Positions 15,984 to 24,356 of a stretch of DNA of 46,486 nucleotides are shown here, in pieces. Position numbers and translations under genes: made by a program. A model generated the notes under the pieces. It saw nothing but the letters and a program-made list of their open reading frames with translations, made no database searches and was not told where the DNA came from. This DNA comes from an uncultured Clostridia bacterium. Its GTDB lineage: Bacteria > Bacillota > Clostridia > Christensenellales > Christensenellaceae. Numbering within the stretch: the first letter of the stretch is position 1; every line of letters begins with the position of its first letter. The DNA is taken from the NCBI GenBank assembly GCA_944347775.1, contig CALVMT010000081.1:1-46486 (forward strand), written 5' to 3'.

Positions 15984-17255
15984 TTAATTCTCCATGCGTA
16001 TTACTGCCCCAACTTCTTTTACTACAGACATTTTTTTAAAATCAGAAACTGCCTTTTGCACATCCTTTTCCTTGGCCGGATATGTTAAAAAAACAATTGT
16101 TGCTTCATCTTTTTTTGCATCTTTTTGAATAACCGATAAAATACTAATTCCATAATCTCCCATTTGCTTTGTAACCTGCGCCAAAACACCCGGAACATTC
16201 AATAAATTAAGCCTAATATAAAATGGACACGTCCAGTTGTCTTCAAAATATAGAATGGGAGAAATAAAATTTTTGGTATTTTCAAAAGTAGAATATCTAT
16301 GTTGACAAGTATGTGCTGCATAAATGACATCCGAAAGAACCGCGCTACCTGTAGGTAAAGCTCCTGCGCCCCTTCCATAAAACATAACATCCCCCACCGC
16401 ACTTCCATTCATAAAAATCGCATTAAATGAATCTCTTACATTTGCCAACGGATGCGTTTGAGGAATCATTGTCGGATGCACTCGCAGTTCGATATTATCC
16501 TTTTCCCTTTTAGCAATAGCCAATAATTTTATTACATATCCAAAGTCAGAGGCATACTGAATATCCTGTTTGGTAATATGAGATATTCCTTCCCGATAAA
16601 TATATTCTATTGGCAATCGTGCATGAAAAGCTTTTGATGCTAAAATTGAAAGTTTATACATCGCATCAAATCCTTCTACATCCGCCGTAGGATCTGCTTC
16701 TGCATATCCTAATTGCTGGGCTTCCTTTAATACATCATCATAGTCTTTCCCTTCAGATGTCATTTTAGTTAAAATATAATTGGTTGTCCCATTAATAATT
16801 GCAAAAATTGAATACATCATATTTGCTTGCAAGCTGTCATCTAATGCACGTAAAATCGGGATTCCACCACCAACGCTTGCTTCATAATAGAACCCAGCAC
16901 CAGTTTTCTTTGCAGCTTCTTCTATCTCCGGCCAATAATTTGCAATCATCTGTTTGTTGGCTGAAACAACAGTTTTCCCAGCATGCAATGCCTGAATTAC
17001 ATAGGTTCTAGCAGGTTCAATTCCTCCCATTGTTTCTATTACTATACCAATTTCGGGATCGTCAAGAATATCTTGAATATTCGCAACCTTTTTTTCTTCC
17101 GGTATATCTAAATGATAACTCCTTGATAGTATTTTTTTTATTCTCAATTGCAGCAATTCTTTATGGGCAATCTGATCTCGATTATCCTCTATAATCTGAT
17201 AGACTCCAGAACCCACTGTTCCTAGGCCTAGAATGGCAATATTAATCTCCTTCAT
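15984..17255 (-). CDS. hom: Homoserine dehydrogenase
   Basis: 423 residues, the usual monofunctional form. The NAD(P)-binding GLGTVGSGVYQII (about 10-22), SANKQMIANYW, the catalytic-domain INGTTNYILTKM, and GYAEADPTADVEGFDA (about 199-214) are all present. A C-terminal ACT domain starts near 345 (FYIRLNLLNVPGVLAQVT) and normally mediates feedback by threonine. The enzyme reduces aspartate semialdehyde to homoserine for threonine and methionine synthesis. It lies 24 bases after coaX on the same strand, with a good AAGGGG; the functional link with pantothenate genes is not obvious beyond shared amino-acid and CoA supply. Confidence 0.95.
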   Translation of the reverse strand: MKEINIAILGLGTVGSGVYQIIEDNRDQIAHKELLQLRIKKILSRSYHLDIPEEKKVANIQDILDDPEIGIVIETMGGIEPARTYVIQALHAGKTVVSANKQMIANYWPEIEEAAKKTGAGFYYEASVGGGIPILRALDDSLQANMMYSIFAIINGTTNYILTKMTSEGKDYDDVLKEAQQLGYAEADPTADVEGFDAMYKLSILASKAFHARLPIEYIYREGISHITKQDIQYASDFGYVIKLLAIAKREKDNIELRVHPTMIPQTHPLANVRDSFNAIFMNGSAVGDVMFYGRGAGALPTGSAVLSDVIYAAHTCQHRYSTFENTKNFISPILYFEDNWTCPFYIRLNLLNVPGVLAQVTKQMGDYGISILSVIQKDAKKDEATIVFLTYPAKEKDVQKAVSDFKKMSVVKEVGAVIRMEN

Positions 17256-17279
17256 AATACACCCCTTTTCAGCTGATAT

Positions 17280-18047
17280 TCACTCATGATTCTTTTGGTA
17301 TATGATATGTAAACCATGTAAGGTTAATAAACTATCAATTACATCAATCATTTTAGTCTCTGAAGCTATTGTATTTGCCATTCCCCCGGTTGCGACCACT
17401 TTGGCATTTTGCCCCAGTTCGGCTTTCATCTTACGAAGAATATAATCAACCTGTCCAACATAACCATACAAAATACCCGATTGCATACATGCTATCGTAT
17501 TTTTATTAATTACACGTTTAGGTTTAATTAATTCTACTTTAGGGAGCTTAGCTGTATTATTTGTTAACGCATTAGCAGAAACAATTAATCCCGGGCATAT
17601 TGCCCCTCCTAGAAACTCCCCTTTTTTAGAAATTGCACCGAAAGTTGTTGCAGTTCCAAAATCAACTGTAATACAAGGTCCCCCATATTTTTCATATGCA
17701 GCGACAGCATTTACAATTCGATCTGAACCCAATTCTTTTGGATTATCATATAAAATATTAATACCAGTTTTGATTCCCGGTTCTACAAAACAAGGGCGTT
17801 TTTTAAAATATGTTTTACACATATGTTCAATTGTATAATTGATAGAAGGAATAACCGAAGATATCATAATTGCTTCAACTTCTTCCGGTAATAAATGCAA
17901 ATAATCTAAAAATGAAATCATTTTTATCCCAATCTCATCAGATGTGGCATGTAATTTAGTCGCCATACGCCATGAGTTTCGCAATTTATCCCCTTCAAAT
18001 AAACCACATTTAATATTTGTATTTCCAATATCTATAACAATAAGCAT
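17280..18047 (-). CDS. coaX: Type III pantothenate kinase
   Basis: 255 residues, usual CoaX length. The N-terminal MLIVIDIGNTNIKCGLF is the phosphate-1 motif of the ASKHA fold. ISSVIPSIN, GSDRIVNAVAAYEKYG and the TVDFGTATTFGAIS phosphate-2 motif follow, then GGAICPGLIVSANALTNNTAKLP. It phosphorylates pantothenate, the first step to coenzyme A, and unlike CoaA it resists CoA feedback and needs a monovalent cation. It lies five bases after an ECF S component that probably imports pantothenate, so uptake and trapping are coupled. Confidence 0.96.
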   Translation of the reverse strand: MLIVIDIGNTNIKCGLFEGDKLRNSWRMATKLHATSDEIGIKMISFLDYLHLLPEEVEAIMISSVIPSINYTIEHMCKTYFKKRPCFVEPGIKTGINILYDNPKELGSDRIVNAVAAYEKYGGPCITVDFGTATTFGAISKKGEFLGGAICPGLIVSANALTNNTAKLPKVELIKPKRVINKNTIACMQSGILYGYVGQVDYILRKMKAELGQNAKVVATGGMANTIASETKMIDVIDSLLTLHGLHIIYQKNHE

Positions 18048-18052
18048 TCGTA

Positions 18053-18664
18053 CTATCCTTTTAATCCATCTTTGTTCTGTGTACTCTTTTTAAGTGTTTT
18101 CCCCACAGCAATTATAATTGGACCACAAATTATCGCAGCAGCTAATGCTTCACAAGATCCATTTAATGCACCAACCCCTGCAATAATAGACAGAACTGCA
18201 GAAGCATCAAGACCTTCAACAACGTAGAATAAAAGCATTAAACCCAAATACAAGATGGTATTTGTTAATGATCCTGCTATAGGTGCAATAACCACAGCCA
18301 GAGTAGGTTTCTTTTTATATAACAGCATATAAACCCATCTTGCGATAACCGGCACCATTAATCGTGAGGCCACTGACATAATAATTACCAACACAGGACT
18401 TGCCGACAATAGCGGAGCAACAAGCGCTGATGTAGCAGTAAACGCTTTCCAAACACTTGTCAGTCCAAATAATAGTCCTAATAACAATCCTGCTTTTGAG
18501 CCGCATAAAATAGCACCAATAATCACAGGTATATGCATTGTTGTTACATTAGCAGGCGGGATTGGTATAATTCCAATATTAGTTAATCCTAATACCAGAG
18601 CCACTGCAGCCAACATACCTGTCATCGCAATTGTTTTGACCTTACTACTATTACTACTATTCAT
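18053..18664 (-). CDS. ECF transporter S component, probably pantothenate (PanT-like)
   Basis: 203 residues with about six membrane helices. The N-terminal half carries AMTGMLAAVALVLGLTN and a small-residue first helix, where S components contact the shared EcfT. Loops PIPPANVTTMHIPVIIG and GLLFGLTSVWKAF resemble those of vitamin-specific S subunits (ThiT/PanT/FolT class). The neighbour coaX makes pantothenate the best guess for the substrate; that is context, not sequence proof. No ECF ATPase or EcfT gene lies nearby, so this would use a shared energising module elsewhere. Confidence 0.82.
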   Translation of the reverse strand: MNSSNSSKVKTIAMTGMLAAVALVLGLTNIGIIPIPPANVTTMHIPVIIGAILCGSKAGLLLGLLFGLTSVWKAFTATSALVAPLLSASPVLVIIMSVASRLMVPVIARWVYMLLYKKKPTLAVVIAPIAGSLTNTILYLGLMLLFYVVEGLDASAVLSIIAGVGALNGSCEALAAAIICGPIIIAVGKTLKKSTQNKDGLKG

Positions 18665-18828
18665 TTTTCCTCCGTTCCGGCTCCAAAAAATTACTGTTCA
18701 GCTATAAAACAACTAGAGTTTTTCAAAAAATACTCTGCATAATTTCATTCATCAGCAAAAACAGCTAATTATCAATATGGATGCCCGACATTTTTATCTA
18801 TTATACTTGATTTATTAAATGCTTGCAA
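18665..18828 (-). promoter_or_regulatory. Promoter and about 130-base leader of the ECF-coaX-hom unit
   Basis: TTGCAA (18828-18823), exactly 17 bases, then TATAAT (18805-18800) form a near-consensus promoter. The transcript would carry about 130 untranslated bases with a hairpin (AGAGT ... ACTCT, A/T-rich stem) before GGAGG and the ATG. The leader is long enough for a regulatory RNA, but no known riboswitch family is recognised. Confidence 0.7.
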
Positions 18829-18836
18829 TAACCTTA

Positions 18837-19262
18837 TTAATACAAATATTTCTGATAAGATATATACACCATATAGGCCATCCATAAAAAAGCATAAAGC
18901 GCTGTAATATCTCCCCGCTTTATTTTTACTCCCAACAGAAAAATAGAAAGCAAAGCAATATTAAGCGCAGAAAAAAAATCCTTTTGATAAGAAAAAAGAT
19001 ATGTAAAAAATGAAAAAAGAACAAATAGAAAAACATCAATCAGTATTTGTGTTTTTTCTATGCCAATTTCTTTATAAAACAACAGATAAAATTGTTTGCC
19101 TAAAATTGTACCAATAACACATAACCAAGATAAAATATATATCCACTTTAAACTTTCTTGGTTTATTTCATTCCCTTCAATAAGAAAAACAGAAATAACA
19201 ATCTGCGAAAACAAGGCTATACCGGCTATAAGCATACCATAAAATAACTTTCTTTTTTTCAT
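18837..19262 (-). CDS. Hypothetical four-helix membrane protein
   Basis: 141 residues, with four or five predicted membrane helices: LFYGMLIAGIALFSQIVISV (about 5-24), then segments near 40-60, 78-98 and 100-135. Charged residues are few and cluster in a cytoplasmic loop (GIEKTQ) and near the ends. It has no signal that I recognise as a named family. A perfect AGGAGG precedes the ATG. It is flanked by the coaX-unit promoter downstream and a 330-base gap upstream, so it appears to be transcribed alone. Confidence 0.65.
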   Translation of the reverse strand: MKKRKLFYGMLIAGIALFSQIVISVFLIEGNEINQESLKWIYILSWLCVIGTILGKQFYLLFYKEIGIEKTQILIDVFLFVLFSFFTYLFSYQKDFFSALNIALLSIFLLGVKIKRGDITALYAFLWMAYMVYISYQKYLY

Positions 19263-19554
19263 TAATATACCTCCTATTTTTATCTTATTTTAAAAAAAAT
19301 AAAAAAGAAGTATATAAAATCTCAATGAAATGATATCGTTTAAAAATCTTTTCTCAGTTCTTAATAGGGGTATTATGATATTTCTTATTAACTTTAACAT
19401 TGATGATAGCCTATTTTTAGCTGTTGCAATTCATTTCCGAGTTTCCGTCATTTTTGAATATCACATTCTCTCTCCTGTTCATAATAAATAAAATAAGAAA
19501 AATATTATACTGCAAAAACTTCTTCATGCTAAGAATATTTGACGATAAAATAAA
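19263..19554. other. Intergenic region, no gene seen
   Basis: About 290 AT-rich bases between the orphan membrane-protein gene and the terminator of the redox operon. No frame has both a plausible start and normal codon use, and no RNA fold stands out. A promoter for the membrane protein should lie near 19300-19350 but no clear boxes are seen. Confidence 0.5.
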
Positions 19555-19586
19555 TTAAGGCTTCGGAAAATTTTCCGAAGCCTTAA
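19555..19586 (-). terminator. Terminator of the hdr-flx-tfr redox operon
   Basis: A perfect 32-base palindrome with arms AAGGCTTCGGAAAA and TTTTCCGAAGCCTT starts 11 bases after the last gene of the operon on the minus strand. Confidence 0.88.
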
Positions 19587-19597
19587 TCATTTTGTGT

Positions 19598-19840
19598 TTA
19601 AAGCCGTGATAAAACTTCTTTTGTAAAAAAATCTTCAGTGTTCTGATCATTAAGTGAATATAATTTTCCCTCAAAAGTTGTACAAACACCTTTTTGACAA
19701 TTCCCCGTACAAAAAATTCCTGCCAATTCAACTTTATCTGTCACATGATGATCTTCTATCAATTTTTCCAATTGTTCCACTACACGCGCCGAGCCTTTTA
19801 TATGGCAAGCGCTACCAATACATACTGTAATCTTTTTCAT
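19598..19840 (-). CDS. Small [2Fe-2S] thioredoxin-like ferredoxin (NuoE C-terminal type)
   Basis: 80 residues, just the thioredoxin-fold [2Fe-2S] domain found at the C-terminus of NuoE/HndA-type subunits. Cluster ligands are Cys7, Cys12, Cys44 and Cys48 (CIGSACHIKGS and CTGNCQKGV). The N-terminal helical half of NuoE is absent, so it is a stand-alone domain. It is the last gene of the fumC-hdr-flx-tfr operon, two bases after the PQ-loop gene. It may carry electrons between the complex and another partner; that role is inferred from position only. Confidence 0.85.
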   Translation of the reverse strand: MKKITVCIGSACHIKGSARVVEQLEKLIEDHHVTDKVELAGIFCTGNCQKGVCTTFEGKLYSLNDQNTEDFFTKEVLSRL

Positions 19841-19842
19841 CT

Positions 19843-20148
19843 TTACTGTTCTTCTCCATTTTCACTTTTCCGCTCAATTACACGGTTACGGAAATAAAGT
19901 GCAATATCAGTGCATACCATAATGACATTGGGAAAATAAAACCAAAATGCCAGATTGTAAGTATGAGTTAGACATTTAGAAACAATACCGCAAATATAAC
20001 CAAAGCAGATAAAACAACTAAACATCAAACTCTTGCCTTTCGTTGACCGCGAACGATAGGAACGAATAATAGATAACGGCCATGAGATTCCAAAACTAAT
20101 AATCATCAATGTCTCAAGTATATTTGCCAAATTTTCCATAAATTTCAA
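19843..20148 (-). CDS. PQ-loop / SemiSWEET-like membrane protein
   Basis: 101 residues with three hydrophobic helices (about 9-25, 42-60 and 68-87). The first reads LETLMIISFGISWPLSIIRSY; the W-P plus I-x-x-S-Y and following RSRSTKGKSL match the PQ-loop repeat of SemiSWEET-type proteins, in which a proline hinge lets dimers transport small solutes. A charged C-terminal tail (RNRVIERKSENGEEQ) is cytoplasmic. It is embedded between the flavoprotein and ferredoxin genes of a redox operon, which is unusual. It is the only membrane protein there, so dicarboxylate or other solute passage, or docking of the complex at the membrane, are possible. Confidence 0.7.
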   Translation of the reverse strand: MKFMENLANILETLMIISFGISWPLSIIRSYRSRSTKGKSLMFSCFICFGYICGIVSKCLTHTYNLAFWFYFPNVIMVCTDIALYFRNRVIERKSENGEEQ

Positions 20149-20190
20149 ACAACTTCCTTTAACCTAAATTAAGTTCAAATTAAATAATTT

Positions 20191-21795
20191 TTAGATTGTA
20201 TTTCTCTTGCGCGTATAATCAGGAAGAAGTTTAGGAGATACTATATCGCTATGGATTCCAGCCTCCTCCATTTCTTTAGCAAATTTAGCAACATGAGAAA
20301 GAGTCAATTTTCCTACTGTAACATTACGGCTTTTGATTGCAGCATTCTTACCCGCACTTCTGCCAAAAACAATAATATCTAACAAAGAATTTCCCATTAA
20401 TCTGTTTCTTCCATGAATACCACCAACAGCTTCTCCTGCAACAAACAAATTCTCTACCGCAGTCATTCCATCAGGCGTAATCTGCAAACCTCCATTTTGA
20501 TAATGCAATGTCGGATAAACAAGTATCGGTACTTTTCTAATATCAATATCATACTTTGCAAACATACGCATCATTGCAGGAATCCGCTTTTCAATTGTCC
20601 CTTCTCCTCCCTTTATTTCAATCATTGGCGTGTCTAACCATACCCCTACTCCGCTTCCTGTATGAACTCCTTTTCCATTGGTTGAACATTCGCGGATAAT
20701 AGATGCCGCAGAAACATCTCTTGTTTCCAAGGGGTGCATAAATGCTTCACCTTCAGAATTAATTAACATCGCGCCAACAGAACGAACCTTTTCTGTAACC
20801 AGAGCGCCAAAAATTTGCTCGGGGTATGCTACACCGGTAGGATGATATTGCAATGTATCTGCGTATAATAATTTTGCTCCTGCACGATATCCTAAAATCA
20901 AACCGTCCGCTGTTGCACCATAATGATTAGAAGTGGGAAATCCTTGATAATGTAAGCGCCCTGCCCCACCGGTAGCAATGATTACGGTTTTTGCACGTGC
21001 TATTTTAATTTCTTTTGTTTCCATATTTAACAGCACAGCACCAGCCGCCTTGCCATCCTGATCTAAAATCAATTCGATTGCTGCAGTAAAATCAACAACA
21101 GGTATTTCGCGATTTAACACCTCGTCGCGCAAAGTACGCATAATTTCTGCGCCGGAATAATCTTTTGCCGCATGCATTCTCTTTCTAGATGTCCCACCGC
21201 CATGCGTGGTAATCATTGTACCATCTGCAGCTTTATCAAACTCTACTCCAAGTTCGTTAAGCCACTTTATAGCTGCCGGAGCTTCCATAACCAATTTTGA
21301 TAACAACTCCGGTTTATTTGCAAAATGTCCGCCCCCCATTGCATCCAAATAGTGAATTGCAGGCGAATCATTCGGCTTATCCGCAGCCTGAATACCACCT
21401 TCAGCCATCATCGTGTTGGCATCGCCAATGCGTAACTTAGTGACAATCATGACTTTTGCCCCTGCTTCATCCGCTTCAATTGCAGCAGAAGCTCCTGCGC
21501 CTCCGCCGCCAATAACCAAAACATCAACATCATAATCGACTTTTGTCAAATCAATTTTTTCTGGATGAATTCGACTATTTGCCTGCAACAAAGCAGCAAG
21601 CTCCGTTGGCACTTTATCTCCTTTATTTGGACCAACTTGCAATATTGCAAATTCGTTTTGCTTATAGTCAGGATGATACGTTGCAAGGAGGGTTTCCTTT
21701 TCCTCAGCAGTCATCCTTCTGGGTTCCAGCTGGATATTTTTTGCTCTTGCTGCTTCCACTTTCTTCATGGATTCCAGTATTTCACCACTGTACAT
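20191..21795 (-). CDS. Fumarate-reductase-type flavoprotein (TfrA-like)
   Basis: 534 residues of the SdhA/FrdA/TfrA superfamily. An unusual N-terminal segment of about 85 residues precedes the FAD-binding VIGGGGAGASAA (94-105). Where SdhA/FrdA has the FAD-linking His (SHTVAAQGG) this protein reads ANTMMAEGG with Asn127, so FAD is probably non-covalent, as in soluble relatives. Fumarate-site residues are kept: His318 (YHPTG), Glu335 and Arg338 (TEKVR), His431 (HYQNGG) and Arg465 (HGRNRLMGNS). It should reduce fumarate to succinate, using electrons from the iron-sulfur gene directly upstream (15 bases). No membrane anchor (FrdC/SdhC) is nearby. Urocanate- or aspartate-type activity is an alternative, but fumC in the operon favours fumarate. 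Confidence 0.85.
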   Translation of the reverse strand: MYSGEILESMKKVEAARAKNIQLEPRRMTAEEKETLLATYHPDYKQNEFAILQVGPNKGDKVPTELAALLQANSRIHPEKIDLTKVDYDVDVLVIGGGGAGASAAIEADEAGAKVMIVTKLRIGDANTMMAEGGIQAADKPNDSPAIHYLDAMGGGHFANKPELLSKLVMEAPAAIKWLNELGVEFDKAADGTMITTHGGGTSRKRMHAAKDYSGAEIMRTLRDEVLNREIPVVDFTAAIELILDQDGKAAGAVLLNMETKEIKIARAKTVIIATGGAGRLHYQGFPTSNHYGATADGLILGYRAGAKLLYADTLQYHPTGVAYPEQIFGALVTEKVRSVGAMLINSEGEAFMHPLETRDVSAASIIRECSTNGKGVHTGSGVGVWLDTPMIEIKGGEGTIEKRIPAMMRMFAKYDIDIRKVPILVYPTLHYQNGGLQITPDGMTAVENLFVAGEAVGGIHGRNRLMGNSLLDIIVFGRSAGKNAAIKSRNVTVGKLTLSHVAKFAKEMEEAGIHSDIVSPKLLPDYTRKRNTI

Positions 21796-21810
21796 CTGCT
21801 TATTTCCTCC

Positions 21811-22485
21811 TTATTTTTCAATGTCTCTATTATTATAAAGTTCTTTTAATTCTTCAATTGGCTTCTGCATAAGACTTTCAATCAAGGCATTGAATTCACC
21901 GTTTTGAATTTCCTCTACACGATGCTCTAAATGTTCTGCCTTTGGTGCAATATATTTTCCGGTCAGACGACGTGCCAACAAAGCAACCTGTGGATGCGAA
22001 ATTCCGGCCGGGCAACGCGAAGAACATACTCCGCACATTACGCAGTCAAAAGATTCCTCTGCACATTTTTCATATTCGCCGCGTTGCGCATATGCAATAT
22101 ATTGCATGACATTCAATTCTTGTGTACAGCTTTTTGTACAGGCATTGCAGCCTATACAACTATAAATTTCCGGATAAAGCTGCATCATGATTTGCTCTGT
22201 TGGCTTAATTTTATTAATATCATAAACCTGTTTTTCTAATGGGAAAAAGGGCAGGGTTGCGATGTACATATTTTCTTGAACTTGTGTTTGACATGCCAAA
22301 CATGCATGCAATTCTCTCTCTCCCTTAATTCGGTAAATCGTTGCACATGCTCCGCAAAAACCGTTTCTGCATCCACAACCACGTACAAGTTGATAACCAG
22401 CATACTCTAATGCGCCCATAATCGTTACGCTGGCAGGCACCTCATATTTTTTACCCATCAGGAATACATTGACCATCTTTTCCAT
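21811..22485 (-). CDS. Fumarate-reductase iron-sulfur subunit (TfrB N-terminal-like)
   Basis: 224 residues. Residues 1 to about 70 form a plant-type [2Fe-2S] domain with GCGCRNGFCGAC (37-47) and CLAC (62-65). Two [4Fe-4S]-type motifs follow: CIGCNACTKSC (about 109-119) and CVMCGVCSSRC (about 148-158). It resembles the N-terminal half of thiol:fumarate reductase subunit B, but lacks the C-terminal CCG (HdrB-like) domains; a complete HdrB is encoded separately in the same operon. It probably wires HdrB/HdrC to the flavoprotein. The first cluster loop has extra cysteines, so ligands are not certain. AGGAG precedes the start (a second ATG is three codons in). Confidence 0.82.
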   Translation of the reverse strand: MEKMVNVFLMGKKYEVPASVTIMGALEYAGYQLVRGCGCRNGFCGACATIYRIKGERELHACLACQTQVQENMYIATLPFFPLEKQVYDINKIKPTEQIMMQLYPEIYSCIGCNACTKSCTQELNVMQYIAYAQRGEYEKCAEESFDCVMCGVCSSRCPAGISHPQVALLARRLTGKYIAPKAEHLEHRVEEIQNGEFNALIESLMQKPIEELKELYNNRDIEK

Positions 22486-22506
22486 GTTCCTGTTCTCTCC
22501 TTTTAA

Positions 22507-23334
22507 TTAATATTCATTTGGAAGTTCACCTAGCTGATCAAAGCGAAAAACCGGACCATCTTTACAAACATACTTAGAACCAATATTACATCTTCCGCAC
22601 TTTCCAATACCACATTTCATTCTTAATTCCATAGTGGTATATACTTGTGTATCTTGAAATCCCAATTCTTTCAAACCGGCCAAAGTAAATTTAATCATAA
22701 TGGGCGGGCCACACATCAGGACTGTTTTGCGTATATCCGGATTTAATTCTTTAACATAGTTTGGTACAAAACCAACGTGGCCATCCCATCCTTCCTGCTC
22801 CCTATCAATGGTTAGGTTAACTTCAATTCCTTCATCGTTCATCCATTCGTCAATGATTTCCCGATAGTCAACCAAATCATCTTTGGATCGTGAACCATAA
22901 ATAATTTGCACACTTCCATAATTTTTTCGATTATCCCGCACATAATTAATTACAGAACGAAGTGGAGCCAAACCTATTCCACCTGCAATAAACAATAAAT
23001 CTTTTCCTTTTAAATTTGTTTCTACAGGGAAACCGTTTCCATAAGGGCCGCGAATTGTAATTTGCTGACCAACCTCCATTTGATGTAACCAATCTGTTAC
23101 ACAACCGCACTTTTTTATACTAAACTCAAGAAAATCTTTATTTGTAGGTGATGAAGTAATGGAAAACAAAGCCTCTCCTACACCAGGCATTGAAAGCATT
23201 GCGCACTGGCCTGGGATATGTTCAAATACTTTTTTCCCATCAAGACCTACTATGCGAAAAGTTTTAACATCAGGAGTATCAATGCGAATATCTGTCACAA
23301 CACCAATTTTGGGAATCAATGCTTCTGTATTCAT
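22507..23334 (-). CDS. flxA: FlxA-like FAD/NAD(P)H oxidoreductase subunit
   Basis: 275 residues when started at MNTEALIPK; the in-frame extension to 23421 lies inside the upstream gene and has no such good AGGAG. The protein has an FAD-binding barrel, the NAD-binding GGIGLAPLR (about 120-128), and a C-terminal MKCGIGKCGRCNIGSKYVCKDG, the [2Fe-2S] motif of dihydroorotate-dehydrogenase electron-transfer and AsrB/HydG proteins. It would take hydride from NADH and pass electrons on. The ATG overlaps the flxB stop by four bases. Order and partners match the Flx (flavin oxidoreductase) module of Flx-Hdr complexes described in sulfate reducers. Confidence 0.85.
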   Translation of the reverse strand: MNTEALIPKIGVVTDIRIDTPDVKTFRIVGLDGKKVFEHIPGQCAMLSMPGVGEALFSITSSPTNKDFLEFSIKKCGCVTDWLHQMEVGQQITIRGPYGNGFPVETNLKGKDLLFIAGGIGLAPLRSVINYVRDNRKNYGSVQIIYGSRSKDDLVDYREIIDEWMNDEGIEVNLTIDREQEGWDGHVGFVPNYVKELNPDIRKTVLMCGPPIMIKFTLAGLKELGFQDTQVYTTMELRMKCGIGKCGRCNIGSKYVCKDGPVFRFDQLGELPNEY

Positions 23335-24356
23335 TTTTCTTCTCCTTCCAGCGTTTTCATCACTTTTACAATATTCATTGAAATCGGACATTTCTTTAAA
23401 CAACGGCCGCAACCTACACACCCGAATTCACCATCATTATTTATTGGAAAATACACTAATTTGTGCATAAACCTTTGACGAAAACGTTCCAGCTGTGTTA
23501 ACCGCGGCTGTCCTCCTGCCATCTTCGTAAAATCAGAATACATGCAGCTATCCCAACAGCGGAAACGCTTAATTCCTTTTCCTGTATCAAAATCACGTAT
23601 ATCATAACACTGACAGGTAGGGCATACGAACGTACATGTTCCGCATCCTAAACATGCTTCAGAAAGTTCAGCCCATTTTTCGGAATTAAAAACTTCCAGC
23701 TGATCCTTATTTTCAAAATGTTTGGTTGACAGTGTTGCCAAAGGAAGCTTATCTAAATATGTTTTTGTTTGCTGCTTTTGGCGTAAAACAGGACTCTCAT
23801 CTGCCTCTTCCAATAATGCACCACATTTTTCTAGTAATTTTTGTCCTTTATCACTCTGCGGTTGAAAATAAACTGCGTCTTCAGTAATCCAAGAAGCAAC
23901 ATCTCCCTCAGGCTGAGTTGCATCAATACCAAATGTACGACAAAAACATGTTTCCTCAGGATGTGTACACGCTAAAGAAATGATTGTGCCATGCTCACGT
24001 CTGGATTTATAATATGTATCAACGGGATTTGATAAAAATACTTTATCTAAAATTGCAAAACTACGCACATCGCATGCTCTTACACCAAAAATAACAAAAT
24101 CTTCTTTTTCGGTACGTGAATCAATAATTTCAATTTCCTTACCTTTTACCTTAAAATCAACCAAATTTTCAGTCTGCGGAAAAAAGAAATCTTTTGCACT
24201 GCGCACTGTATTGCAGCCTACTGAAAGCTTTGCTCCTTCAGTCCATCTTTGAAACTGTAACTGCCCTGCTTTGTTTTCAATTGGCATATATAAAGCTTGT
24301 TTATCTGCAATTTTCGCAAAAAATGCATCTAAATTCGCAAGGGAAAGTTTTTTCAT
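23331..24356 (-). CDS. flxB: FlxB-like [4Fe-4S] dicluster subunit (HyhB/AsrA type)
   Basis: 341 residues. The N-terminal half is the domain seen in sulfhydrogenase beta and anaerobic sulfite reductase A subunits, with FGVRACDVRSF (about 90-100) and SLACTHPEETCFC (about 127-139), which may hold an additional cluster. The C-terminal half carries CLGCGTCTFVCPTC and CVGCGRCLKKCPI, two [4Fe-4S] sites. It should relay electrons between FlxA and the Hdr part. It overlaps both neighbours (one base with flxC, four with flxA), strong evidence of a tightly coupled complex. Which of flxB and flxC corresponds to the named subunit is uncertain. Confidence 0.8.
   Translation of the reverse strand: MKKLSLANLDAFFAKIADKQALYMPIENKAGQLQFQRWTEGAKLSVGCNTVRSAKDFFFPQTENLVDFKVKGKEIEIIDSRTEKEDFVIFGVRACDVRSFAILDKVFLSNPVDTYYKSRREHGTIISLACTHPEETCFCRTFGIDATQPEGDVASWITEDAVYFQPQSDKGQKLLEKCGALLEEADESPVLRQKQQTKTYLDKLPLATLSTKHFENKDQLEVFNSEKWAELSEACLGCGTCTFVCPTCQCYDIRDFDTGKGIKRFRCWDSCMYSDFTKMAGGQPRLTQLERFRQRFMHKLVYFPINNDGEFGCVGCGRCLKKCPISMNIVKVMKTLEGEEK

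Noticed and set aside
22507..23421. A longer start for the FlxA-like protein at 23421
   Set aside because: The 29 extra residues are the out-of-frame end of flxB and lack a good ribosome binding site, whereas AGGAG precedes 23334.
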